7,987 nt of DNA from an uncultured Coriobacteriaceae bacterium. GTDB lineage: Bacteria; Actinomycetota; Coriobacteriia; Coriobacteriales; Eggerthellaceae. The notes under the pieces were generated by a model, which worked only from the letters and a program-made list of their open reading frames with translations, was not told where the DNA came from and made no database searches. Positions within the stretch are counted from its first letter, which is position 1. Each line of letters begins with the position of its first letter. Location of the stretch: contig CADBQL010000392.1 in assembly GCA_902796815.1 (NCBI GenBank), positions 1 to 7,987 of the forward strand, written 5' to 3'. The position numbers were made by a program, and so were the translations under genes. This document shows positions 1 to 5,628 of this stretch, one piece after another.

Positions 1-545
1 ATGACTGCAGTGTGAACCCCGATGCCTGCTCGGAGATCGAAAACAATTAAGACGCTGTGATCATGCGCTTTTTCGAGTGCGACGTACCCATGATGACCTG
101 CTCGGGCGACACCGTCTCCGGAACGAAGAAGCGCGAGAGCCGCTCCGAGGCGTTCATTGCCAATCCCTTCGCCTACGCGTTTGTCCCTGTCCCCATGTCG
201 GATGATGGCGCGTACTTCCTCGATATGCCGAACCTGCAGTTCTCCGTCAACAAGGAAAGCCCGAGTTTGGACATGGCCAACGAGTTCATGCGTTTCCTGG
301 TCACGTCAGGGGAGCTGAATGAGATGGCGCAGAACAAGGGGCTTATGTCGCCGACTAAGGACCTGTCTTTCAACAGCGTATATGCCGCATTCGGAGACGT
401 TCCAGAATCCAGAGTCCTGTCGCCGGAAGTCATCGGCTTGACGGACGATGCAGTCTTGCAGTTTAGGCAGGCGGATTATGGGGTTGGAACCGGCGCGTTG
501 ACCATTGATGAGGCAATTGCCAAGTACGGCACTTACACTCAATGA
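1..545 (+). pseudogene. C-terminal part of an ABC-transporter solute-binding protein, interrupted by in-frame TAA
   Basis: The reading frame beginning at base 3 codes for a peptide ending NPDACSEIENN, meets TAA at 48-50, and continues in the same frame as DAVIMRFFE up to the TGA at 543-545. The part after the stop looks like the C-terminal lobe of an extracellular solute-binding protein (SBP_bac_1-like): MPNLQFSVNKES, then MANEFMRFLVTSGELNEMAQ, then GLMSPTKD. This matches the usual pattern of a loaded binding lobe followed by a helix and a 'G-x-x-P-x-K' segment. These lipoproteins capture a substrate, often a sugar, outside the membrane for an ABC permease. The first possible start codons after the stop (GTG 57, ATG 63) have no convincing Shine-Dalgarno, and the 15 codons before the stop look coding. 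I therefore infer a nonsense-mutated gene whose 5' part lies left of the window. A sequencing error at 48-50 would also explain it. The substrate cannot be told. Confidence 0.62.
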
Positions 546-581
546 TCTGTCTGTTTCGCTAATTAAAGAAGTTGCTATTCG

Positions 582-705
582 CTGGGGTTCGCACGTTCCG
601 CAAAACCCCAGGTGAGAACGCGCATCGGCTTGTCCTCGTAGCTTTAGAACAATTTAGTTTGTGTCTGCGGAATCGCCGATGTCACGCCCTCGCCTGGGGT
701 TTTGC
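582..705. repeat. Inverted-repeat cluster in a convergent intergenic region (alternative hairpins or bidirectional terminator)
   Basis: Bases 600-616 (GCAAAACCCCAGGTGAG) and 689-705 (CTCGCCTGGGGTTTTGC) are inverted copies with one difference. The similarity continues inward through GCATCGGC (622-629) and GCCGATGT (675-682), giving imperfect arms of about 30 bases around a roughly 40-base centre. A third arm, CTGGGGTT at 582-589, can pair with AACCCCAG at 604-611, so the left arm has two mutually exclusive partners. The region lies between the 3' ends of the solute-binding protein remnant (plus) and the EamA-ECF gene (minus). The outward order AAAACCCC...GGGGTTTT is what a bidirectional terminator would show, but the loop is unusually long. 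It could also be a structured RNA or a small palindromic element; I see no target-site duplication. Nothing else coding is visible in 546-768. Confidence 0.55.
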
Positions 706-768
706 TATGGAGTCCCGCTGGCACAGTGGACTGTCACATTAATAGTCCTGGCTTTCTATTCATCCAAC

Positions 769-2331
769 TTACTTTTTGTGTTCTCGGCCGAGCGGGCTGA
801 AGCCAAGTTCCTCCTGCAACAAGATTATGAAGGGTATGGAGAATCCGATTGGGAACAACGAGCCGTTTGCGAGGACCGACGCGAAGAACAGCACGGCATC
901 CACATCGGGGTAATGGAACGCAACCGCTGGCGTGATGATGAGCGCCTGCGCGAGCGCGCAGGCTACGGCGGTCGCTACGAACAGGCCCATCGTGCGACCG
1001 CGGCGCAGTGCGAAGGACGTTTTTCGCAGCTTCGTCCAGAACAGGTACATCAAGAAGGGATAAACGAAGTTGCCGACAAAACCTGCGATGGAGGACCACC
1101 GCAGGCTGTCGGAAGCGATATCGCCGACGAGGTTGCCTATCGCGCAGGCGAGGCACCCGGGAATCCCGAAGAAGATGCCGAACACGGGTTGCAGCATGTA
1201 CACAGGTCGGACGTCAGAGAAGCCGGGGATGACCGCGAGCTGCTTGAAGGGCAGCGCGATAACCAGGTATACGAAGAGCAGGATGGCGATCATCGCAGCC
1301 TTCCGGGCAAACGGGCTCTTGATGCGGACGAGAAGTGCCGACACCAGGTCAGGCGTGTGGGCTGCAGAGGGCTCGGCATCGTTGGGGACCACGGAGGCCT
1401 CCTCTTTGGGCGCGTCTGCGATTTCCTCTTTGTGCGAGCCCACGGGTGCGATTTCCACGAGGTTGCCGATTACGACGAGCGCGCATCCGATGATGATGGG
1501 CAACGTGAGGTCGACGGGGTCTACGATCGAGGCGGGCAGACACGTCGCCCAGATGGTCGACATCACAATTTCGGTGGAATAGATGATGGTGACTTGCGCC
1601 GGCGTTGCGCGCCGCTGTGCGAGGATGTTGAGGGCTGTCGCAAAAGCCGCTACAAAATAGCCGTACACGAAGTACGCGGCCACGAGACTCCCCGACCAGG
1701 GAAGCGCGACGAACGTTGCCGGCTGCATTGCGAGCCAGGGGAAGAAGGCGAGAACGGCGTTGAGGCCGAGCATGCCGGTTGACAGCGCAAGTGGGTCGTG
1801 CTCGCGTGCCCAGTCGTTGACCTTCAAGATGTAAACTGCGCGGATGAGACAGCCCGCACCCATTACGGCGAGGCCTGCCCAATCGGACGATTCGAACGAG
1901 GGAACCATGGCTACGACGATACCGACGAGCACGCAGCTCGCCGATACCCACGTGCGCACCCCCACTCCACGCCGCATGACCAGCAGCATCACGGGCAGCA
2001 CCACTGCGGTGATCGAGATTGTGAACGCCCCAGTGGAAACATCGAAATAGTCGAGACCTATGAGGAAGCACACGCTGTAGGCGGTGTTCATGACGCTGAG
2101 TACGGCTGTCCGCCGTGCGAGCACCCAGCCGTCACGTCGGAACGCCGCGGCTATCCGCCGCGCGAAGCAAGCTCCGAGCAGCGCTGCCCCGATGAGCGAT
2201 GTGACGCATGTTGTCGCGAAGGGGTTTACGTTATCGGGGATGACGGAGAAGATGATGACTTCGCATGACCAGCACAGCGTTACCGTTAGGAGGCAGACGT
2301 TGGCCTGCTGGTTGTTCATACCACGCGCCAT
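769..2331 (-). CDS. EamA/DMT-family transporter fused to an ECF S-component-like membrane domain
   Basis: A 520-residue polytopic inner-membrane protein. Residues about 12-295 form ten hydrophobic segments in the DMT/EamA pattern of paired repeats, including the C-terminal-repeat segment RRATPAQVTIIYSTEIV at 240-256. DMT proteins of this type usually export metabolites or amino acids. Residues about 297-335 are a charged, proline-containing linker (HKEEIADAPKEE and following). Residues about 343-510 are a second module of five or six helices: VRPVYMLQPVFGIFFG (374-389), then CAIGNLVGDI (396-405), then SSIAGFVGNFVYP (413-425). This resembles substrate-binding S components of ECF vitamin or nucleobase-precursor importers. 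The start ATG at 2331 is supported by AGGAGGG, about 5-6 nt upstream. No ECF ATPase or T component lies nearby, so the C-terminal domain would need a shared housekeeping ECF module or may act alone. Direction of transport and substrate are unknown. The DMT call is firm; the S-component call is from pattern memory. Confidence 0.82.
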   Translation of the reverse strand: MARGMNNQQANVCLLTVTLCWSCEVIIFSVIPDNVNPFATTCVTSLIGAALLGACFARRIAAAFRRDGWVLARRTAVLSVMNTAYSVCFLIGLDYFDVSTGAFTISITAVVLPVMLLVMRRGVGVRTWVSASCVLVGIVVAMVPSFESSDWAGLAVMGAGCLIRAVYILKVNDWAREHDPLALSTGMLGLNAVLAFFPWLAMQPATFVALPWSGSLVAAYFVYGYFVAAFATALNILAQRRATPAQVTIIYSTEIVMSTIWATCLPASIVDPVDLTLPIIIGCALVVIGNLVEIAPVGSHKEEIADAPKEEASVVPNDAEPSAAHTPDLVSALLVRIKSPFARKAAMIAILLFVYLVIALPFKQLAVIPGFSDVRPVYMLQPVFGIFFGIPGCLACAIGNLVGDIASDSLRWSSIAGFVGNFVYPFLMYLFWTKLRKTSFALRRGRTMGLFVATAVACALAQALIITPAVAFHYPDVDAVLFFASVLANGSLFPIGFSIPFIILLQEELGFSPLGREHKK

Positions 2332-2384
2332 ATGTGCCCTCCTAGCGCTTTCCCAAAAACGCTTCGGCCAATAGGTTTCCGGCT

Positions 2385-2415
2385 ATTATGCCATAAAACG
2401 CACCAAACTTCCGAA
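2385..2415 (-). promoter_or_regulatory. Probable promoter of the EamA-ECF fusion gene
   Basis: Read on the minus strand, a CATAAT -10 box (2385-2390) lies about 47 nt upstream of the AGGAGGG-ATG start. The best -35 (TTCGGA, 2410-2415, 19-bp spacing) is weak. Its position just after the ferritin-side hairpin suggests the gene is transcribed separately from ferritin. Confidence 0.33.
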
Positions 2416-2459
2416 AGGGTCGAGCAGGCTCGTGCAATCGTGGGCGAGTAGCTTGTAAC

Positions 2460-2501
2460 AACGGGTCGCAGGTGAGTCTCGGGACTCACCTGCGACCCGT
2501 T
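2460..2501 (-). terminator. Strong 18-bp hairpin, likely terminator after ferritin
   Basis: Bases 2460-2477 and 2484-2501 are perfectly complementary (AACGGGTCGCAGGTGAGT arm). The loop CTCGGG can close to a TCGG tetraloop by one further C-G pair. On the minus strand the stem is followed by TTGTTAC-like sequence, a weak U tract. It lies about 90 nt after the ferritin stop codon and just before the promoter of the next minus-strand gene, which is where a terminator is expected. The lack of a long U run leaves open a transcript-stabilising or factor-dependent role. Confidence 0.6.
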
Positions 2502-2537
2502 CTGCTGGACTCCCTCGACCACATGATCGTGTCGCGG

Positions 2538-2568
2538 GCGTGCCGCCGCTGCATGTACGGCGGCACGC
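2538..2568 (-). terminator. GC-rich hairpin directly after ferritin
   Basis: GCGTGCCGCCG (2538-2548) pairs perfectly with CGGCGGCACGC (2558-2568) around the 9-base loop CTGCATGTA, 23 bases past the ferritin stop codon. No U tract follows on either strand. It may act together with the second hairpin at 2460-2501 as a tandem 3' end, or simply protect the ferritin mRNA. Confidence 0.42.
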
Positions 2569-2591
2569 GGTGTGCAAGCTCTCGCTCCTAT

Positions 2592-3107
2592 TTACTCGTT
2601 GGCGAGCGGCGAGGGCGTGGTGTAGACGCGGGCGGCGCACTCGTTATCCAGGTCGTAGAGCGCCTTCGCGTCACCCCCGAACAGTTTCATGCGCGTCACC
2701 ATGGTGTCGGCGTTGTCCTCTTCTTCCAGCTGCTCGTCAACGAACCAGTTGAGGAAGTTCATCGTGCGGAAGTCGTGCTCGTCGTAGGCGGCTGCGTAAA
2801 TCTTGTTGATGAGCGAGGTCACGAACTTCTCATGTTCGAGCGCCTTCTCGAGCGGCTCGAGGAAGGAGTTGAAGGTCACGTCGGGCTGTTCGATGGCGGC
2901 AAGGTGCACCTTCTCGCCGTTTTCGTGCAGGTACTTCCGGAAGATCAGGGCGTGGTCACGTTCCTCCGCCGCTTGAATCTCGAAGTAGTTCGCGTACCCC
3001 GAAAGACCCTCCTCCTCGTAATAGTCTGCAAAGGCCAAGTACAGGTAGGCGCTATACAGCTCGGCGTTGATCTGTTCGTTTATAAGTTTGGCGATAGTGT
3101 CTTTCAT
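2592..3107 (-). CDS. ftnA: Non-heme bacterial ferritin
   Basis: Cytosolic iron-storage protein that oxidises Fe(II) at a diiron centre and deposits ferric mineral inside a 24-subunit shell. The 171-residue length is normal for the family (E. coli FtnA is 165). The ferroxidase ligands line up with FtnA one residue earlier: E16 (in NAELYSAYLYL), E49 and H52 (in EERDH), E93, and Q126 with E129 (in DEQLEEE); the conserved Y23 is also present. The heme-ligand methionine expected in bacterioferritin is not at the FtnA-equivalent site, so the non-heme class is chosen. The start ATG at 3107 has AAGGAG 6 nt upstream. A longer in-frame start at 3290 would add 61 non-conserved residues that run across the promoter, and is rejected. 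The gene appears monocistronic, with a TATAAT promoter upstream and two hairpins downstream. No classical Fur or DtxR box was recognised. Confidence 0.94.
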   Translation of the reverse strand: MKDTIAKLINEQINAELYSAYLYLAFADYYEEEGLSGYANYFEIQAAEERDHALIFRKYLHENGEKVHLAAIEQPDVTFNSFLEPLEKALEHEKFVTSLINKIYAAAYDEHDFRTMNFLNWFVDEQLEEEDNADTMVTRMKLFGGDAKALYDLDNECAARVYTTPSPLANE

Positions 3108-3146
3108 GTGCGGCTCCTTTTTGTCCGTGCTTGAACTGACACTGTG

Positions 3147-3175
3147 ATTATAGACCGTGTGGGAAGCTTTGCTGA
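3147..3175 (-). promoter_or_regulatory. Ferritin promoter
   Basis: On the minus strand a perfect TATAAT (-10) occupies 3147-3152, 39 nt before the ferritin ATG. A TCAGCA -35 (3170-3175) at 17-bp spacing matches TTGACA only at three positions, so the promoter may need an activator or be weak. The predicted 5' leader is about 33 nt. Confidence 0.6.
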
Positions 3176-3191
3176 TGGAAAGTGGATGTTT

Positions 3192-3219
3192 TAGCCCAAA
3201 AACAGTTTGTTTCTGGCTA
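3192..3219. promoter_or_regulatory. AT-rich imperfect dyad upstream of the ferritin promoter
   Basis: The outer arms TAGCC (3192-3196) and GGCTA (3215-3219) enclose the inner arms AAACA and TGTTT around a GTT centre. It lies about 17 bp upstream of the predicted ferritin -35 box, a common place for an activator or repressor. The spacing between inner and outer arms differs by one base, so this is suggestive only. It does not resemble a Fur box I can name. Confidence 0.3.
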
Positions 3220-3295
3220 TTTTTGACAGCTTCAGGGAAAGCGGAACTGTGAAGAAGGGATTTCTTACGGTAGCGGTGAAGTAAAAGCAATTACC

Positions 3296-3324
3296 GTGAA
3301 ACAGGTGCCGAGCACCTGTTTCAC
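3296..3324. repeat. Perfect 13-bp palindrome with 3-base centre
   Basis: GTGAAACAGGTGC (3296-3308) and GCACCTGTTTCAC (3312-3324) are exact inverted copies around CGA. It lies between divergent genes, where no known transcript should end, which favours an operator or a dispersed palindromic repeat over a terminator. On the minus strand it is followed by GGTAATTGCTTTT, so a terminator of an unseen RNA remains possible. Confidence 0.6.
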
Positions 3325-3445
3325 TCGATAGAGCTGCCCTCTTGTTGTAATATCGAGCGAACAGTGAAGCCAGACGGTAAAAGCGTGTGGGATTTTCGAC
3401 TCGTGTAGGATCTCAAGATGTACCGATTGCAGAGGAGCTGTTGAC

Positions 3446-3628
3446 ATGAGAATAGTTCTGAGAGCACTAGGGTTCGCGCTTGCGGCATTTGCCGCCTTGC
3501 TGCTTGGCTCATATTGCAACGCAATGTTTTATAATGGCGTGTTCGCGCCGAACATCTTGCTCGATGCGGGCATCGCTCTGGTCATGGGCTTTGTAGTTTC
3601 GATCGTCAGCGAATTCAAGAAGAAGTGA
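3446..3628 (+). CDS. Small two-helix membrane protein of unknown function
   Basis: A 60-residue protein with two predicted membrane helices, roughly residues 5-27 (LRALGFALAAFAALLLGSY) and 37-55 (NILLDAGIALVMGFVVSIV), a short loop containing CNAMFYNGVF, and a basic tail FKKK. The ATG at 3446 is preceded by GAGGAG with 8 nt spacing, which supports translation. I do not recognise a family. The helix-loop-helix with a basic end suggests an integral membrane peptide with both ends in the cytoplasm. It is divergent from ferritin and followed after about 140 bases by the remnant of a secreted protein. No promoter box is clear. It could be a chance frame, but the good ribosome binding site and hydrophobic pattern argue for a real gene. 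Confidence 0.6.
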   Translation: MRIVLRALGFALAAFAALLLGSYCNAMFYNGVFAPNILLDAGIALVMGFVVSIVSEFKKK

Positions 3629-3769
3629 TTTTTCCCAAGCATGAATTCCATGCCAAATCTTGTGGGTATATCTGCGCATGCTGATGTTGGCTTTATCTGC
3701 GCTATCGCGTATTGCCGGTAATGGGGTTCGGGGATCTTACGCATTATCAGACCCGTAGAGGGAGTATTC

Positions 3770-4020
3770 GTGGGTCGACCCAAAAGTTTGCCAATAATTC
3801 GCGTAGCTGCGTTGGCGTTAGTCATGGCAATTGCGATGGGGGCGATTCCCCTGTCGGCGCTGGCAGGACAGCGCGAAGCATCCGAGCCTTCCAGCCCCGT
3901 GTCCATCGCCGCCGACCATGAGAAGGGCGCGTGGATATGACGGGACTGTCCTATCCGGGGGCTATGTGCTTCGAGGTGGCAACATCGGGTGTGGAGGGGC
4001 TCGAGCCGTATCGTAGCGCC
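3770..4020 (+). pseudogene. Remnant of a secreted protein: intact signal peptide, then frameshift
   Basis: GTG at 3770, preceded by GAGGGAG at 5 nt, opens a 56-codon frame ending at TGA 3938-3940. It begins with a clear Sec signal peptide: basic MGRPKSLPIIR, hydrophobic core to about residue 27, and a likely cleavage after SALA (residue 32). The mature part (GQREASEPSS...) stops after only 24 residues at HEKGAWI. Coding-like sequence continues in another frame: MTGLSYPGAMCFEVATSGVE up to about 4020, where it meets the 3' end of the minus-strand radical SAM gene. Removing one AT from the ATAT at 3935-3938 joins the two as GAWMTGLSYPG, which suggests a 2-bp slippage insertion. The mature domain is not recognised and may also be truncated on the right. 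Alternatively a genuine short secreted peptide of 56 residues is made. Confidence 0.5.
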
Positions 4021-4917
4021 CTACCAACCGGTGATGAAGCCTTCGCGGCCTTTCGACGGATGCGAGTCGAGAGCGTATTCCGGGAACTCGGCCTTTCCCT
4101 CGAGAAGCTCGTCTATGAGCGCCTGCTTGTCGTGGGGTAGTCGACCTGCTACGCCGACGGGATTGCTGATGTGCGTGCCGAAGAAGATGCAGTCGCGCAT
4201 CTCGAGCTGGCGGAGGAAGTCGATTTCCTCGTCGATGTACTGGCCGAGCGTGGACTCGACGAATTCGCCGCGATCGCGCATGCCCTCGAGCGGCGTGCCC
4301 GGGTCGACGTGCAGGGGAGAGACGAAGACCAGGTAGGGCTGTGTCTCGTTGACGATGGCGGCGTTGGCGGCGGCATGCTCGACCATGCGTTCAGGACCTG
4401 CTGCAGCGATGATGATGTTGAGGCTGAAGGGCAGGCCTGCCTTGTTCAGGCGCAAAAGCTGCTCGCGCGCGGTCGCGATGTCATACCCCTTGTTCATGAA
4501 GGCAAGCACGTCGTCCATGCCTGACTCGATGCCTATATTCCAACCCATGAAGCCCGCATCGGCGAGCGCCTTGAGCTCCGCATCGGTCTTGGTGGCGATG
4601 TTTTGGATGCGCGCGTAACCCGAAATCTCGCGAAGCCGCGGAAGAGATTTCTTCAGTTTGGCGGCAATCTCGAGCAAATGCTCGGCAGGCAGGCAGAACG
4701 CATCTCCGTTCTCGAGGAACACCCGCTTGGTATCGGGCCTGATACGCGCGGCCTCGGCGATGTCGGCTTCCACTTCGTCCCATGGCGAGACGCTGAAACG
4801 CTCGCCTTGATAGATGCTGCAGAACGTGCAGGCATTGTGACTGCATCCCTTTGTTACTTGCAAGAGCAGCGAATACGCCTCGTAGGGCGGCCGAATTGTC
4901 GTTCCCGAGTAGTGCAT
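4021..4917 (-). CDS. Radical SAM protein of unknown reaction
   Basis: A 298-residue protein of the radical SAM superfamily, which uses a [4Fe-4S] cluster and S-adenosylmethionine to make a 5'-deoxyadenosyl radical. The cluster cysteines are C25, C30 and C33 in KGCSHNACTFCSIY. Spacing is CX4CX2C rather than the canonical CX3CX2C, as I recall from COG1032-like relatives with 'GCPHNRCTFCGMY'. The preceding RPPYEAYSLLLQVT also fits that family. Further family signs are ENGDAFCLP, ISGYARIQNI and the SAM-contacting NIGIESGMDDVL. There is no cobalamin, SPASM or TRAM extension, so the substrate cannot be inferred. The start ATG at 4917 has GGAAGGA about 6 nt upstream; an upstream ATG at 4956 adds 13 residues but has no ribosome binding site. 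The flavodoxin gene ends 155 nt upstream on the same strand without a clear terminator between, so co-transcription is possible. A weak TAGAAT -10 at 4980-4985 could also start this gene. Confidence 0.88.
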   Translation of the reverse strand: MHYSGTTIRPPYEAYSLLLQVTKGCSHNACTFCSIYQGERFSVSPWDEVEADIAEAARIRPDTKRVFLENGDAFCLPAEHLLEIAAKLKKSLPRLREISGYARIQNIATKTDAELKALADAGFMGWNIGIESGMDDVLAFMNKGYDIATAREQLLRLNKAGLPFSLNIIIAAAGPERMVEHAAANAAIVNETQPYLVFVSPLHVDPGTPLEGMRDRGEFVESTLGQYIDEEIDFLRQLEMRDCIFFGTHISNPVGVAGRLPHDKQALIDELLEGKAEFPEYALDSHPSKGREGFITGW

Positions 4918-5072
4918 GTTTTTCCTTCCATCTTCGCGAAGCTCAAGCTTTGGCATTTGAGGCAGCGATCAGCATTGCCATTCTAGATGATATAGCCAAG
5001 AAGGTAATTGCTGGATAGGGCACGGAGGAGTGAAATCGTTGCTGTTCGGAGCCCAGCAGCCCATTGGCAAAA

Positions 5073-5624
5073 TCATACGGGCGTGTGATCGCGAAGGAAC
5101 GCTTGGGCGTAGAGTACGTCTGTGGCGTTAGGGTGGTTCAAGCTCTCGAGAAGGCGTTTGGCGCCCCAGTCGTCAAGATGGTGCGGGTCGCTTTCGGGAA
5201 GGTTTCTGCGTTGCTCGATGCGTTCCGCATTCACCTTGCCTTGACAAAGGTAAACGCCAAGGCACTCGTTGCGCTCCGAGACTTTCGCAGTGACGTTATC
5301 ACGGACCGTTTGGGCGTATGCTCCAACGGGAAAGCCTCCCATCGTACCGAACAGCAAGATTCGCTGGCCTTCGCAGGCGTTAACGAACTTCAAGCTCTTG
5401 GGGTCGAGCGAGCTTTTGCGGCACCAGAAGCATACGATGACGACGTCGTCGTCAGGGGGCGTGCAGGGCCGAACGTCGTTGACGGCCCAGCCGAGCTCCA
5501 CGAGCGCCTCACGCACGCCCGCTGCGATGGTTGCGGTGTTTCCCGTCACCGACGACACGAAAAACGCCGCACTGCGCAGCGAATCAGGCATGTCGGGGCC
5601 GGGCTCATTTAGGTCTATTACCAT
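5073..5624 (-). CDS. Flavodoxin family protein (BilS-type)
   Basis: A 183-residue FMN-binding electron carrier. The phosphate-binding loop SSVTGNT is at residues 24-30, after the first beta strand. VVIVCFWCRKSSLD (61-74), ILLFGTMGGFP (89-99) and LGVYLCQGK (122-130) match, from memory, the short-chain flavodoxin family named after BilS, the flavodoxin associated with the bilirubin reductase BilR in gut bacteria. No bilR is in the window, so that role is not claimed. The start at 5624 lacks a Shine-Dalgarno, but the stop of the upstream small gene lies only 4 nt before it (TAA-CCCG-ATG). This points to translational coupling and decides this start over the internal ATG at 5591. If coupling is wrong, MPDSLRS at 5591 would still leave the whole flavodoxin fold. 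It could donate electrons to the downstream radical SAM protein. Confidence 0.85.
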   Translation of the reverse strand: MVIDLNEPGPDMPDSLRSAAFFVSSVTGNTATIAAGVREALVELGWAVNDVRPCTPPDDDVVIVCFWCRKSSLDPKSLKFVNACEGQRILLFGTMGGFPVGAYAQTVRDNVTAKVSERNECLGVYLCQGKVNAERIEQRRNLPESDPHHLDDWGAKRLLESLNHPNATDVLYAQAFLRDHTPV

Positions 5625-5628
5625 CGGG

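Larger units (their letters stand above)
3108..3445. other. Divergent regulatory region between ferritin and a small membrane-protein gene
   Basis: This 338-base stretch has no convincing gene. It holds the ferritin ribosome binding site and promoter at the left, an AT-rich imperfect dyad at 3192-3219, a perfect palindrome at 3296-3324, and the GAGGAG ribosome binding site of the plus-strand gene at its right end. Short frames across it on both strands lack ribosome binding sites and overlap these signals. Confidence 0.6.

Noticed and set aside
600..705. MITE-type mobile element
   Set aside because: Terminal inverted repeats are present, but no flanking target-site duplication is visible and copy number cannot be checked; kept only as an alternative.
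661..1782. Long plus-strand open frame (373 codons)
   Set aside because: Antisense to the EamA-ECF gene; highly charged, low-complexity composition rich in Arg, Asp and Glu typical of a shadow frame, and no ribosome binding site.
2472..3134. Plus-strand open frame of 220 codons across ferritin
   Set aside because: Antisense to ferritin, whose ligand residues and ribosome binding site are unmistakable; it also runs through the terminator hairpin.
3108..3290. 61-residue N-terminal extension of ferritin
   Set aside because: Crosses the TATAAT promoter, lacks a ribosome binding site, and the family starts at MKDTIAKL.
3529..3906. Minus-strand open frame of 125 codons
   Set aside because: Antisense to the small membrane gene and the signal peptide; no ribosome binding site and no recognisable domain.
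4932..4941. CTTCGCGAAG palindrome upstream of the radical SAM gene
   Set aside because: Only 10 bases and rich in common dinucleotides; expected by chance, and no paired site nearby.
5064..5612. Plus-strand open frame of 182 codons
   Set aside because: Antisense to the flavodoxin; its composition mirrors the real gene's codon bias.
5073..5624. Assigning the symbol bilS and a bilirubin-reduction role
   Set aside because: The family resemblance is plausible, but no bilR-type reductase is in the window to support that function.
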